Assembly: GCF_005670685.2 (NCBI RefSeq)
Contig: NZ_CP062008.1
Span: forward strand, 2,418,001 to 2,482,000
Direction: 5' to 3'
Length of the DNA stretch: 64,000 nt
From: Mycolicibacterium mucogenicum DSM 44124
Lineage (GTDB): Bacteria > Actinomycetota > Actinomycetes > Mycobacteriales > Mycobacteriaceae
The notes beneath the pieces are model-generated. The model was not told where the DNA came from and did not search any database. It worked only from the letters and a program-made list of their open reading frames with translations. The position numbers and the translations under genes were made by a program. Positions 46,353-54,772 of this stretch are shown piece after piece; within the stretch, counting starts at the first letter, position 1; each line of letters opens with the position of its first letter.

Positions 46353-47147
46353 ATGAGCGCCAGCATTGCCGTAGTCACCGGAGCTGGGCGGGGAATCGGC
46401 CTCGCCATCGCGAAAGCCCTTGCCGCGGCGGGACACCGCGTACTGATCACCGACGTTGACGGGGACGCCGCGCAGCGCGCCGCCGAGACCGTCGGGCGCG
46501 GCGCGTGGGGCGTGGCCCAGGATGTGCGTGACGTCGCGGGCCATGAGGCCGTTGCGGCACTGGCCGCGCAGGAGGGCCGAGTTGCGGTATGGGTCAACAA
46601 CGCCGGCGTGCTGCACGCCGGTAACTCCTGGGAGCAGCCCGCCGAGCACGTCGTCCAGACCCTCGACGTCAACGTCCGCGGGATGATGGCGGGCTGCATG
46701 GCGGCCGTCAACGCCATGGGTGCGCGCGGCGGCGTCATCCTCAACATCGCGTCGATCTCGGCGCTGACGCCGGTGCCCGGCCTGGCCGTGTACGCCGCGA
46801 GCAAGGCCGCCGTGCTGTCGTACACCACGTCGCTTCAGGGCGAGCTGCGCGCCGCCGGTCTGCCGATCAAGGCGCGTGCGCTGTGCCCCGATGTGGTGAA
46901 CACCGAGATGGTCACCACCCGCGCGCACGATCCCGGTGCGGCCCTGCTGTTCTCCGGACCCAAGCCCCTGGCTGCGGAGGACATTGCGCGGGCCGCGCTG
47001 GAACTCATGGACTCCCACCAGATTTTCCGCGTCGTACCGCGCTGGCGGGGCGTGATCGCGCGCGGCACCGATGTGGCGCCTGCCGTCGGTCTGCGCGCCC
47101 TGTCCCTGATGAGAGCACTGGGCCTGCGGCGCCAGCGGTCGCTGTGA
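46353..47147 (+). CDS. Short-chain dehydrogenase/reductase
   Basis: A 264-residue classical SDR. GAGRGIG is the NAD(P) loop, NNAGV and SISALTPVPGLAVYAASKAA carry the catalytic Ser, Tyr and Lys. The C-terminus (HQIFRVVPRWRGVIARGTDVAP) resembles membrane-linked mycobacterial SDRs. ATG 46353; an ATG at 46263 would add an Arg-rich stretch without support. It is inserted between the DUF3046 gene and recA, which are adjacent in M. tuberculosis. Substrate unknown. Confidence 0.88.
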   Translation: MSASIAVVTGAGRGIGLAIAKALAAAGHRVLITDVDGDAAQRAAETVGRGAWGVAQDVRDVAGHEAVAALAAQEGRVAVWVNNAGVLHAGNSWEQPAEHVVQTLDVNVRGMMAGCMAAVNAMGARGGVILNIASISALTPVPGLAVYAASKAAVLSYTTSLQGELRAAGLPIKARALCPDVVNTEMVTTRAHDPGAALLFSGPKPLAAEDIARAALELMDSHQIFRVVPRWRGVIARGTDVAPAVGLRALSLMRALGLRRQRSL

Positions 47148-47224
47148 CCTCGACGCGCAGCATGACCACGAAGACCGCGGCGATCACGGTGTGACCGGTC
47201 ATGGATCGGCGTGTCTGCTTGAAG

Positions 47225-47240
47225 TCGAACATCTGTTCGC
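47225..47240 (+). promoter_or_regulatory. LexA SOS box of recA
   Basis: TCGAAC-ATCT-GTTCGC matches the mycobacterial SOS box TCGAAC-N4-GTTCGA in all but the last base. It lies 105 bp before the recA ATG and would place the upstream recA promoter under LexA. Confidence 0.85.
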
Positions 47241-47264
47241 TACTGTGGTGTCAGTTCGAAAAAC

Positions 47265-47287
47265 TTGTCGGTGGCCTCATCTAGCGT
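47265..47287 (+). promoter_or_regulatory. RecA-NDp (PafBC-dependent) promoter of recA
   Basis: TTGTCGGTG (47265-47273), 8 bp, TAGCGT (47282-47287) is a full match to the RecA-independent DNA-damage promoter consensus tTGTCRgtg-N8-TAnnnT. It is downstream of the SOS box and nearer to recA, the same order as the two promoters in M. tuberculosis. PafBC is the known activator of this class. Confidence 0.88.
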
Positions 47288-47344
47288 CACGGCCAACCGA
47301 TCGGAAACCCGATCAACGGACATCCACGAGGACGGAGACCACCC

Positions 47345-48397
47345 ATGGCAGCACAGGCCCCGGATCGCGAGAAGGCACTCGAACTCGCGCTGGCACAGAT
47401 CGACAAGAGCTTCGGCAAGGGCTCGGTGATGCGGCTGGGAGAAGAGACCCGCCAACCGATTTCGGTCATCCCGACCGGGTCCATCGCCCTGGACGTCGCC
47501 CTCGGCATCGGCGGTCTGCCGCGTGGCCGCGTCATCGAAATCTACGGCCCGGAATCCTCGGGTAAGACGACGGTGGCCCTGCACGCGGTGGCCAACGCGC
47601 AGGCGGCCGGCGGCATCGCGGCGTTCATCGACGCCGAGCACGCGCTGGACCCCGAGTACGCCAAGAAGCTCGGTGTCGACACCGACGCGCTGCTGGTGTC
47701 CCAGCCGGACACCGGTGAGCAGGCCCTGGAGATCGCCGACATGCTGGTGCGCTCCGGCGCCATCGACATCCTGGTCATCGACTCGGTCGCCGCCCTGGTG
47801 CCGCGCGCCGAGATCGAGGGCGAGATGGGCGACAGCCACGTCGGTCTGCAGGCCCGCCTCATGAGCCAGGCGCTGCGCAAGATGACCGGTGCGCTGAACA
47901 ACTCCGGTACCACCGCCATCTTCATCAACCAGCTGCGCGAGAAGATCGGCGTGATGTTCGGTTCGCCCGAAACCACCACGGGTGGTAAGGCTTTGAAGTT
48001 CTACGCCTCGGTGCGTATGGACGTGCGCCGCATCGAGACGCTCAAGGACGGCACCGACGCGGTCGGTAACCGCACCCGCGTCAAGATCGTCAAGAACAAG
48101 GTGGCGCCGCCGTTCAAGCAGGCCGAATTCGACATCCTCTACGGTCGCGGTATCTCGCGTGAGGGCTCGCTCATCGACATGGGTGTCGAGCACGGCTTCA
48201 TCCGTAAGTCGGGTTCGTGGTTCACCTACGACGGTGAGCAGCTGGGGCAGGGCAAGGAGAACGCCCGCAATTACCTGCTGCAGAACGTGGACGCCGCCAA
48301 CGAGATCGAGAAGAAGATCAAAGAGAAGCTCGGTATCGGTGCGGTGCTGACCGATGGTGCGGCTGATGACGTCCTTCCCGCCCCGGTCGACTTCTGA
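47345..48397 (+). CDS. recA: Recombinase A
   Basis: A 350-residue strand-exchange ATPase and LexA coprotease. Walker A GPESSGKT is at residues 68-75, Walker B is [10 protein letters not shown], and [28 protein letters not shown] covers the L2 DNA-binding region. The protein is continuous: the intein of M. tuberculosis RecA is absent. ATG 47345 with GAGGACGGAGAC upstream. It is driven by both a LexA box promoter and a RecA-NDp promoter and overlaps recX by 32 bp. Confidence 0.99.
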   Translation: MAAQAPDREKALELALAQIDKSFGKGSVMRLGEETRQPISVIPTGSIALDVALGIGGLPRGRVIEIYGPESSGKTTVALHAVANAQAAGGIAAFIDAEHALDPEYAKKLGVDTDALLVSQPDTGEQALEIADMLVRSGAIDILVIDSVAALVPRAEIEGEMGDSHVGLQARLMSQALRKMTGALNNSGTTAIFINQLREKIGVMFGSPETTTGGKALKFYASVRMDVRRIETLKDGTDAVGNRTRVKIVKNKVAPPFKQAEFDILYGRGISREGSLIDMGVEHGFIRKSGSWFTYDGEQLGQGKENARNYLLQNVDAANEIEKKIKEKLGIGAVLTDGAADDVLPAPVDF

Positions 48398-48899
48398 GGC
48401 TGAGCCGGCCGACGCGCCGCGGCGTGAGGAGCAGGCGCGGGACGTGTGCCTGCGTCTGCTCACCACCCGGGCGCGCAGCCGGGCCGAACTCGAAGCCCAG
48501 CTGACCAAGCGCGGTTTCCCCGAGGACGTCAGCGCCCGGGTGCTGGATCGGCTCACCGAGGTCGGCCTCGTCGACGACGTGGCCTTCGCCGAGCAGTGGG
48601 TGCGCGAACGTCGTACCAATGCGGGAAAAGGCAAGCGTGCCTTGGCTTCTGAGTTGCGAACCAAGGGCATCGACGCCGACGTGATCGCCGAGACGCTCGA
48701 CAGTGTCGACGCGGGTGAGTGGCGGGTGCGCGCCGAGGAACTGGTCGCCACGAAGCTGCGGCGGGAGAACCTCGACGACGAGATGAAGGTGACCCGGCGC
48801 CTGGTGGCGATGTTGGCGCGCCGCGGGTACAGCCAGGGCATGGCCTTCGATGTGGTCAATACCCAGCTCACGCAGGAGCGGCAGCGCCGCGCGGTCTAG
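48366..48899 (+). CDS. recX: Regulatory protein RecX
   Basis: A 177-residue inhibitor that binds RecA filaments and limits their activity. The three-helix repeats are seen in [74 protein letters not shown] and [25 protein letters not shown] 48366 overlaps recA by 32 bp, the arrangement that keeps RecX production coupled to RecA; 48354 is an alternative GTG-type start. Its stop overlaps the convergent secreted-protein gene by 4 bp. Confidence 0.95.
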   Translation: MTSFPPRSTSEAEPADAPRREEQARDVCLRLLTTRARSRAELEAQLTKRGFPEDVSARVLDRLTEVGLVDDVAFAEQWVRERRTNAGKGKRALASELRTKGIDADVIAETLDSVDAGEWRVRAEELVATKLRRENLDDEMKVTRRLVAMLARRGYSQGMAFDVVNTQLTQERQRRAV

Positions 48900-49831
48900 T
48901 CCTTGGCCGGCCCCTTGGGTTGCGGATGATTGACCTTGGGCAGGGACAGCTTCGGTACCGACAGCTTGGGCGCGGAGAATTTCGGCGCCGTGAACTTGGG
49001 TGCCGGCAGCTTGGGTGCCGCGAACTTCCCGGCCGGGGGGTTGCCGACGTCGCCAGCTGCCGCGTCAAGGAGTTGCCGGGGCTTCTTTGGCGGCGCCGGG
49101 AGCTTGGGCGGCTTCGGGCTGAACGTCGAGGCAATCGAATCCTGTTGCGTCGTAGGTGTATTCGGCGAGACCAGAGTCTTCGGCGGAGCCGGGACGTCGA
49201 CCGCCGAGGCCGGCTTCGCGGCGGTGGTGAGTGGCACCGGGGTATGCAGCACATTGTGGGTGAACTGCTCCACTGACGTGATCACGGCTCGTGCGAAGTT
49301 CGCCATCTGCTGCGTGACGTTGAGGCCGAACGCGGTGGTGTCGACGACGAATTGCTGACCGGGTCCCGAATTGAACGGTGGGAACGCCGACAGGGTGGTG
49401 GCTCTGAATTGCAGCTGGAACACCGCGATGTCCTGGGCGAACCCTACGAGATCGCGTCCGGCTTCGAACTCGACGTCGGCGAACGCGCTCAGGGCCTGCG
49501 CGGCGGCGGTGGGAGGTGGCGTGCCAGAACTGATGGCCGCCACGAAGTTTCCGGGTATCTGCGCCTGGCGCTGGAACAGTGCGGCGCCGGTCGTGACCCA
49601 GTCGACGAACAGCCCGACGTTGAACACCACCTGCTGGTTGAGCAGATCGAGGGGCAGCGGCAACCGCTGCGCCGTCAGCGAGATGCTCGGCTCGGTGAGG
49701 ACGGGCACCGCGTGGGCGGCGGCTCGCCCTGGCGACGGTGCCGCGGTGAGAACCAGGCACGCGGTGCACAGTGCCGCGACGGTTTGGGTTGGAGCTGGAA
49801 CTGCTGTGAACGCACGTACCGCGGCACTCAT
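48896..49831 (-). CDS. Secreted protein with Pro-Lys pentapeptide repeat tail
   Basis: A 311-residue protein with a likely signal peptide (hydrophobic [23 protein letters not shown], cleavage near residue 38). The middle part (residues 50-210) is helical and hydrophobic-patterned. The tail consists of Pro-Lys-rich repeats, with pentapeptides such as [10 protein letters not shown] and FSAPK encoded by imperfect 15-bp repeats at 48936-49029. I do not recognise the family. It is probably exported and may use the basic tail to bind cell-wall polymers. It converges on recX with overlapping stops. Confidence 0.68.
   Translation of the reverse strand: MSAAVRAFTAVPAPTQTVAALCTACLVLTAAPSPGRAAAHAVPVLTEPSISLTAQRLPLPLDLLNQQVVFNVGLFVDWVTTGAALFQRQAQIPGNFVAAISSGTPPPTAAAQALSAFADVEFEAGRDLVGFAQDIAVFQLQFRATTLSAFPPFNSGPGQQFVVDTTAFGLNVTQQMANFARAVITSVEQFTHNVLHTPVPLTTAAKPASAVDVPAPPKTLVSPNTPTTQQDSIASTFSPKPPKLPAPPKKPRQLLDAAAGDVGNPPAGKFAAPKLPAPKFTAPKFSAPKLSVPKLSLPKVNHPQPKGPAKD
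48936..49029 (-). repeat. Imperfect 15-bp tandem repeats encoding xxxPK pentapeptides
   Basis: About six units of 15 bp, each encoding Leu or Phe, one or two small residues, then Pro-Lys. Forward-strand copies contain CAGCTTGGG or GAACTTGGG. Unit number is the sort of feature that varies between strains. Confidence 0.7.
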
Positions 49832-49933
49832 GACGCCTCCCGGATCGAGTGAACCTCCATCAGAGACACGACATGCACGTCCGCGAGGTTCACCGGGAAG
49901 GCGAACCCCGCGGAGTGCTGAGGTGATTCGGCG

Positions 49934-50689
49934 TCAGATCACGAAGCCGCCATCGATGTTCCAGGTGACGCCCGTGATGAACCCCGACTCGGGATGGGCC
50001 AGGTAGGCCACCGCGCTGGCGATGTCACGCGGCTGCCCGTACTGGCCGGTCGCGATCAGCGGCCGGAGCTCGTCGGCGAAGTCGCCGGTGTCGGGATTCA
50101 TGTCGGTGGCGACCGGGCCTGGCTGGATGGTGTTGATGGTGATGCCGCGCGGGCCGAGCTCGCGTACCAGGCCGCGGGTCAGTCCGGCGACGGCGGCCTT
50201 GGTCAGGGCGTACACCGAGAAGCCGACGGTCGGCACGCGGTCGGCGTTCACGCTGCCGATGGTGATGATCCGGCCGCCGGTGCCCAGGTGGGTCACGGCA
50301 CGCTGGATCGCGGCGAACACTGCCTTCACGTTGATGTCCAGCATCCGGTCGAAGTCTTCCAGCGGGAACGACTCGATCGGCGCGCCCTGTGCGACGCCGG
50401 CGTTGTTGACCAGGATGTCGAGTCCACCGAGCCGCTCGGCGGCTTCGTCCACCGCCGCGGCGACGGCCAGCGCGTCGGCGCTGTCGGCCTTGATGGCGGC
50501 CACTTTGGCGCCGGTCGCCTCGAGTTCGTCGACCAGGTTCTGCGCGGCGTCGGGCGACGACTGGTAGGTGAACGCGACGGCGGCGCCGTCGGCGGCGAGC
50601 CGGCGCACGGTCGCCGCGCCGATGCCGCGCGAACCGCCGGTGACCAGTGCGCGTCGGCCGGCAAGTGGTGCTTCCGAGGTGGTGCTCAT
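49934..50689 (-). CDS. Short-chain dehydrogenase/reductase
   Basis: A 251-residue classical SDR of the FabG-like group. The cofactor loop is TGGSRGIG, NNAGVAQG follows, and the catalytic residues are in TIGSVNADRVPTVGFSVYALTKAAVAG (Ser, Tyr, Lys). It ends GFITGVTWNIDGGF as in many 3-oxoacyl reductase-like enzymes. Divergent from a TetR gene with a perfect palindrome between them, so it is probably the regulator's target. Substrate unknown. Confidence 0.9.
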   Translation of the reverse strand: MSTTSEAPLAGRRALVTGGSRGIGAATVRRLAADGAAVAFTYQSSPDAAQNLVDELEATGAKVAAIKADSADALAVAAAVDEAAERLGGLDILVNNAGVAQGAPIESFPLEDFDRMLDINVKAVFAAIQRAVTHLGTGGRIITIGSVNADRVPTVGFSVYALTKAAVAGLTRGLVRELGPRGITINTIQPGPVATDMNPDTGDFADELRPLIATGQYGQPRDIASAVAYLAHPESGFITGVTWNIDGGFVI

Positions 50690-50721
50690 GGCGTCTCCAA
50701 GTCGTGGGGATGATTCTTTCG

Positions 50722-50733
50722 AACCGATCGGTT
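50722..50733. promoter_or_regulatory. TetR operator palindrome AACCGATCGGTT
   Basis: A perfect 12-bp palindrome between the divergent SDR and TetR genes, 32 bp from the SDR start and 76 bp from the TetR start. ACCGATCGGT-type sites are common TetR operators. A TTACTAAGT stretch next to it could be a -10 element. Confidence 0.65.
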
Positions 50734-50809
50734 ACTAAGTACGCTCAGCACAAGCCGCTACGGCCGGACTTCATTCCGGGCTGTGGCCCGGATCACACCA
50801 GGAGGGCTG

Positions 50810-51427
50810 ATGGCGATCGGCAGACCTCGCATGTTCGATCCGGAGTGCGTTCTGGACATCGCGATGCGGTTGTTCTGGGCGCACGGCTATGACGGAGTGT
50901 CCATCAGTGATCTCACGGCCGCCACCGGTGTCAACCGGCGCAGCCTGTACGCCGAATACGGTTCCAAGGCCGACCTCTTCCGGGCCGCGGTGCGGCGCTA
51001 CCAGGCCGGGCCCGGTGGGTACGCGGAACGAGCGCTGGCCCTGCCCACCGCATGGGATACCGCGTACGCCATGGTGCACGGCGCCGTCGACGCGTCATCC
51101 GGGGCAGCGGGTCCGCGCGGCTGCCTGCTGGTGCAGAGCGCGCTGGCCGCCGGCGATGAGGCGACGGCACTGCACGCCGAACTGGCGCAGCTCCGCGAAG
51201 ACGGGATCGCCGGGCTGGCCGAACGGTTCACGGCCGCGCAGCTGGCGGGCGAACTACCCGGAGCGGACCCGAAGTTGCTGGCGCGCTGGATCTCGGCGGT
51301 GTGCCAAGGCCTGGCGGTCCAGGCCAACAGCGGTGCCGAGCGCGACGAGTTGCACGCAGTCGCCGATCAAGCCCTGCGCGCCTGGCCCGAACCGCGTCAC
51401 GCTGGGGTTCCCGGCGCGTCCTCCTGA
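50810..51427 (+). CDS. TetR-family regulator
   Basis: A 205-residue TetR protein. It starts MAIGRPRMFDPECVLDIAMRLFWAHGYDGVSISDL, then the HTH TAATGVNRRSLYAEYGSKADLF, a form common in regulators of SDR or reductase genes. ATG 50810 has GGAGGG directly upstream. Divergent from the SDR at 49934. Its 3' end overlaps the convergent permease gene by 31 bp. Confidence 0.9.
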   Translation: MAIGRPRMFDPECVLDIAMRLFWAHGYDGVSISDLTAATGVNRRSLYAEYGSKADLFRAAVRRYQAGPGGYAERALALPTAWDTAYAMVHGAVDASSGAAGPRGCLLVQSALAAGDEATALHAELAQLREDGIAGLAERFTAAQLAGELPGADPKLLARWISAVCQGLAVQANSGAERDELHAVADQALRAWPEPRHAGVPGASS

Positions 51428-52275
51428 ACGCCGGTCGTCACCGGCAGCGGGTCGGGGCTGCGCCGAGACTGTCGCAGCCGGGCTTCGAGCCGGGTTGCGA
51501 GTGATGACAGCGCGAAGTTGAGGCTGATCATCAGCGCCGCGATCACCAGCAACGCGGGGATGTAATTGCTGTACGCCGAACCGATGTTCGTGCCCTGACG
51601 GACCATCTCGACAAAGGTGATCTGGTAGCCGATCGCGGTGTCCTTGAGCACCACCACCATCTGGGACACCAACACCGGCAGCATCGATGTCACGGCCTGC
51701 GGGAGCAGGATCAGCCGCAGCGTCTGACCGGGCCGCAGGCCCAGCGCGACGGCGGCCTCGCGTTGTCCGCGGGGCAGCGCGTGCACGCCGGCCCGCACGA
51801 TCTCCGCGATGACCGCGCCGTTGTACAGCGTCAGGCCGGTGATCACGCCGGCCAGTGCCAGTTGGCGCGACGGGAAGACGTCGTACAACGCGAACAGGAA
51901 GTACGCGAACAACATCATGATCAGCACCGGGACGGCGCGGAAGAACTCGACGAACACCGAGCAGACCCACCGCACCGCGCGGGCATCCGACAACCGGCCC
52001 ATGCCCAATGCCAGACCGAGCACCAGCGCCAGCACGATCGAGACCGCGGCCGCCGTCAACGTGCCGGCCACGCCGGGCAGCACGTACGTCGTCCACAGGT
52101 TCGCGGTCAGGAATGGATGCCATTTCGCTTCGGTCAGTTGGCCTTTGGACTCGAACTGCCACAGCACCCAGCCGGCCATCGCGATGATCACCGCGACGAT
52201 GACGGCCGCGAACAACAGGTTGCGCCGCTGCGCCCGCGGTCCCGGGGCGTCGTAGAGGACGGAAGCTTCGCTCAT
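51397..52275 (-). CDS. Amino acid ABC transporter permease (GluD-like)
   Basis: A 292-residue polar-amino-acid transporter permease with about five or six membrane segments. The ATPase-coupling EAA loop is VHALPRGQREAAVALGLRPGQTLRLILLPQA. ATG 52275 is preferred over an in-frame opening at 52326, which would include the tandem repeat. With the fused binding-protein/permease and the ATPase upstream it completes an importer resembling the Corynebacterium glutamate system GluABCD. It is the last gene of the operon. Confidence 0.9.
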   Translation of the reverse strand: MSEASVLYDAPGPRAQRRNLLFAAVIVAVIIAMAGWVLWQFESKGQLTEAKWHPFLTANLWTTYVLPGVAGTLTAAAVSIVLALVLGLALGMGRLSDARAVRWVCSVFVEFFRAVPVLIMMLFAYFLFALYDVFPSRQLALAGVITGLTLYNGAVIAEIVRAGVHALPRGQREAAVALGLRPGQTLRLILLPQAVTSMLPVLVSQMVVVLKDTAIGYQITFVEMVRQGTNIGSAYSNYIPALLVIAALMISLNFALSSLATRLEARLRQSRRSPDPLPVTTGVQEDAPGTPA

Positions 52276-52280
52276 CTGGG

Positions 52281-52371
52281 TCCGCCCTTCGCGCAAGCGC
52301 TCAATCGGTGTCCGCCCGTCGCGCAAGCGCTCAATCGGTGTCCTCTGTTCTTCGCGCGAGCGCTCATCACC
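52281..52371 (-). repeat. Tandem repeat of about 30 bp between permease genes
   Basis: Units at 52281-52310 and 52311-52340 differ at one base, and a third at 52341-52371 is degenerate. Each holds GCGCAAGCGCTC or GCGCGAGCGCTC, itself a partial palindrome. It fills the spacer between the fused importer gene and the second permease and reaches the end of the former. Confidence 0.8.
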
Positions 52372-53902
52372 GCACCACCGCGTATCGCTTACCCAACCAA
52401 CCGAACAACAGCCCCAACGGCAACGTCAGGACCACGAAACCAGCGGCGAAGATCGAGCCGACCGCCAGCAGTGCCGCGGTGTTCTCGATCATCTCCTTCA
52501 TCAGCAGCGCCGCCTCGGCCACGCCGATGGCCGACGCGATGGTGGTGTTCTTCACCAGGGCGATCAGCACCGAACCCAGCGGATTGATCACCGCGCGAAA
52601 AGCCTGCGGCAACAGGATCAACCGCAGGTTCTGGCCGAAGCTCAGGCCCAGCGAGCGCGCGGCCTCGGCCTGCCCCAGCGGCACGGTGTTGACGCCCGAA
52701 CGCAGCGTCTCGCACACGAACGACGCGGTGTAGACCGTCAACCCGAGCGCCGCGAGCCGAAAGTTGCTGTCCACCACGGCCGTCGGTGAATGTGGATCGA
52801 CCAGGGTGATCCGCAGGGTGTTCCCGATGCCGAACGAACAGAACAGGATGATCAGCGTCAACGGGGTATTGCGCACCACGTTGACGTACGCCGTGCCCAG
52901 CCAGCGCAGCACCGGCACCGGCGACAGCCGCATCGCGGCCAGCACGGTGCCCAGGATCAGTGCTCCGACGGCGGCGAGCAGCGTCAGCTGGATGGTCGTC
53001 CAGAACGCCTTCACGATCTTGCCGCCGTAGGTGCCCCACAGATCGACGCGCTTCGCGCCGCCGGCGGCGTTGATGTTGGTATCCAGCGGGGGAGGCGGCG
53101 GCGCCGTCAGACCGGCCGGACCCAGGTTGCGGTCGAAGGCGGCCTGCCACTCGCCGCTCTTCTGCATCTTCTCGATGGCGTCGTTGATCTTCTGGCGTAA
53201 TTCCTTGTCGCCCTTGAGCAATCCGATGCCGTACTTCTCCACCGAGAAGGGCTTGCCGACCAGTTTGAAGGCGCCCGGGGTCTGCGCGGCGTAGCCCGCC
53301 AGGATCACCTCGTCGGTGCTGAGCGCGTCGATGGCGCCGGTCTTCACCGCTTCAAGGCACGCCGAGTAGGTGTCGTACTGCTGCAGCTGCACGCCCGGGT
53401 ACTTGTCCTTGATGCGTTGTGCCGGTGTGGAACCCGACACCGAGCACAGCTTCTTGTGGTTCTGCAGCGATTCGACGCTGGTGATCTCGTTGTTGTCGGC
53501 CCGTACCAGCAGGCTCTGGCCCGTGACCAGATACGGTCCGGCGAACGACACCTTCTGCTTACGGGCGTCGGTGATCGAGTAGGTGGCGACGATGAAGTCG
53601 ACCTGGTGGTTCTGGATCAGGTTCTCGCGCTGACCCGACGGTGCTTCTTTCCACTCGATGTCGTCGGGTTTGTAGCCCAGCTGCCCGGCCACGTAGGTCG
53701 CGACGTCGATGTCGAAGCCGGCCAGCGTGCCGTCGGGCTTCTTCGCGGCGAGGCCGGGCTGGTCGAACTTGGTGCCGATGGTGATCTTCTTGCTGTTCGC
53801 GCCGCACGCGCTCAGCGACAGCAGCGCCACGATCAGCACCGTGACGGCGGCCAGGCGGCGGAGAGTGCGCGTCACGAACCTCTGCCCAATCGATCGTTCC
53901 AC
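52367..53902 (-). CDS. Fused substrate-binding protein and permease of a glutamate-type ABC importer
   Basis: A 511-residue fusion. Residues 1-33 form a lipoprotein signal ending in lipobox LSAC with Cys33. Residues 38-265 are a family 3 solute-binding domain (GFDIDVATYVAGQLGY, VDFIVATYSIT). A Pro-rich linker (PPPPP, 268-272) leads to a permease domain from about 290 with the EAA loop TVPLGQAEAARSLGLSFGQNLRLILLPQAF. In Corynebacterium these are separate GluB and GluC. The substrate is probably glutamate or glutamine. Start GTG 53902, 2 bp from the ATPase stop. Confidence 0.9.
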   Translation of the reverse strand: MERSIGQRFVTRTLRRLAAVTVLIVALLSLSACGANSKKITIGTKFDQPGLAAKKPDGTLAGFDIDVATYVAGQLGYKPDDIEWKEAPSGQRENLIQNHQVDFIVATYSITDARKQKVSFAGPYLVTGQSLLVRADNNEITSVESLQNHKKLCSVSGSTPAQRIKDKYPGVQLQQYDTYSACLEAVKTGAIDALSTDEVILAGYAAQTPGAFKLVGKPFSVEKYGIGLLKGDKELRQKINDAIEKMQKSGEWQAAFDRNLGPAGLTAPPPPPLDTNINAAGGAKRVDLWGTYGGKIVKAFWTTIQLTLLAAVGALILGTVLAAMRLSPVPVLRWLGTAYVNVVRNTPLTLIILFCSFGIGNTLRITLVDPHSPTAVVDSNFRLAALGLTVYTASFVCETLRSGVNTVPLGQAEAARSLGLSFGQNLRLILLPQAFRAVINPLGSVLIALVKNTTIASAIGVAEAALLMKEMIENTAALLAVGSIFAAGFVVLTLPLGLLFGWLGKRYAVVR

Positions 53903-53904
53903 GA

Positions 53905-54666
53905 TCAGTGGTCCAGGATCTTGCCCAGGAAGTCCCGGGCCCGGTTGGACTTCGGCGCCGTGAAGAACTCGTCGGGCTCGGCGTCCTCGACGATGGTGCC
54001 GTCGGCCATGAACACCACCCGGTTCGACGCGCGGCGGGCGAAGCCCATCTCGTGCGTCACCACGATCATGGTCATGCCCTCGGTCGCCAGCGACGTCATC
54101 ACCGACAGCACCTCGTTGACCATCTCGGGGTCCAGTGCGCTGGTGGGCTCGTCGAACAGCATGACCTTCGGGCCCATGGCCAGGGACCGGGCGATCGCGA
54201 CGCGCTGCTGCTGACCGCCCGACAGCTGCGCCGGGTACTTGTCGGCCTGGTTGGCGACGCCGACCCGCTCCAGCAGTTCCAGCCCCTTCTTGCGGGCCTC
54301 GTCCTTGTTCTTCCGCCGCACCTTCATCGGCGCGAGCGTGACGTTCTCGAGAATTGTCTTGTGCGCGAACAGGTTGAACGACTGGAACACCATGCCGACC
54401 TCGGACCGCAGCGTGGCCAGCTTGCGGCCCTCTTCGGGCAGGAGCTCACCGTCGATGTGGATCGAGCCGGAGTCGATGGTCTCCAGCCGGTTGATGGTGC
54501 GACACAACGTCGACTTACCCGAACCTGACGGCCCGAGCAGCACGACCACCTGTCCGCGCGGGACTTCGAGATTGATGTCCTTCAGCACATGCAGTGCGCC
54601 GAAGTGCTTGTTGACCCCCTTGACCGAGATCATCGGGGTGGCAGGTGACGGCTCGCCGGTGACCAT
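53905..54666 (-). CDS. Amino acid ABC transporter ATP-binding protein (GluA-like)
   Basis: A 253-residue ATPase of the polar amino acid uptake family. Walker [11 protein letters not shown]-loop FQSFNLF, signature [16 protein letters not shown], Walker B VMLFDEP and H-loop VVTHEM are all present. ATG 54666 is used; 54678 and the ATG at 54633 are alternatives. It is the first gene of a three-gene importer operon with the fused binding-protein/permease and a second permease. Confidence 0.94.
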   Translation of the reverse strand: MVTGEPSPATPMISVKGVNKHFGALHVLKDINLEVPRGQVVVLLGPSGSGKSTLCRTINRLETIDSGSIHIDGELLPEEGRKLATLRSEVGMVFQSFNLFAHKTILENVTLAPMKVRRKNKDEARKKGLELLERVGVANQADKYPAQLSGGQQQRVAIARSLAMGPKVMLFDEPTSALDPEMVNEVLSVMTSLATEGMTMIVVTHEMGFARRASNRVVFMADGTIVEDAEPDEFFTAPKSNRARDFLGKILDH

Positions 54667-54738
54667 GCGCACAGACACTACCCAGGTAAGCCTCGGCGCG
54701 CGGATCAGTCACAGAAACCCGGAAACCCTTCGGCAAAT

Positions 54739-54766
54739 TTGGTATAAACCGCGCCGCCCGTACGAT
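54739..54766 (+). promoter_or_regulatory. Promoter of miaB (leaderless)
   Basis: TTGGTA (54739-54744), 16 bp, TACGAT (54761-54766); the GTG at 54773 is 6 nt after the -10 box. This supports a leaderless miaB transcript and the start chosen for it. Confidence 0.6.
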
Positions 54767-54772
54767 TGGCAC

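Noticed and set aside
47345..48397. Possible recA intein
   Set aside because: RecA is 350 residues and uninterrupted; the region where M. tuberculosis carries its intein is continuous.
54239..54772. N-terminal extension of miaB by about 178 residues
   Set aside because: The upstream part is antisense to the ABC ATPase, and a promoter (TTGGTA-N16-TACGAT) lies just before GTG 54773, which is the better start.
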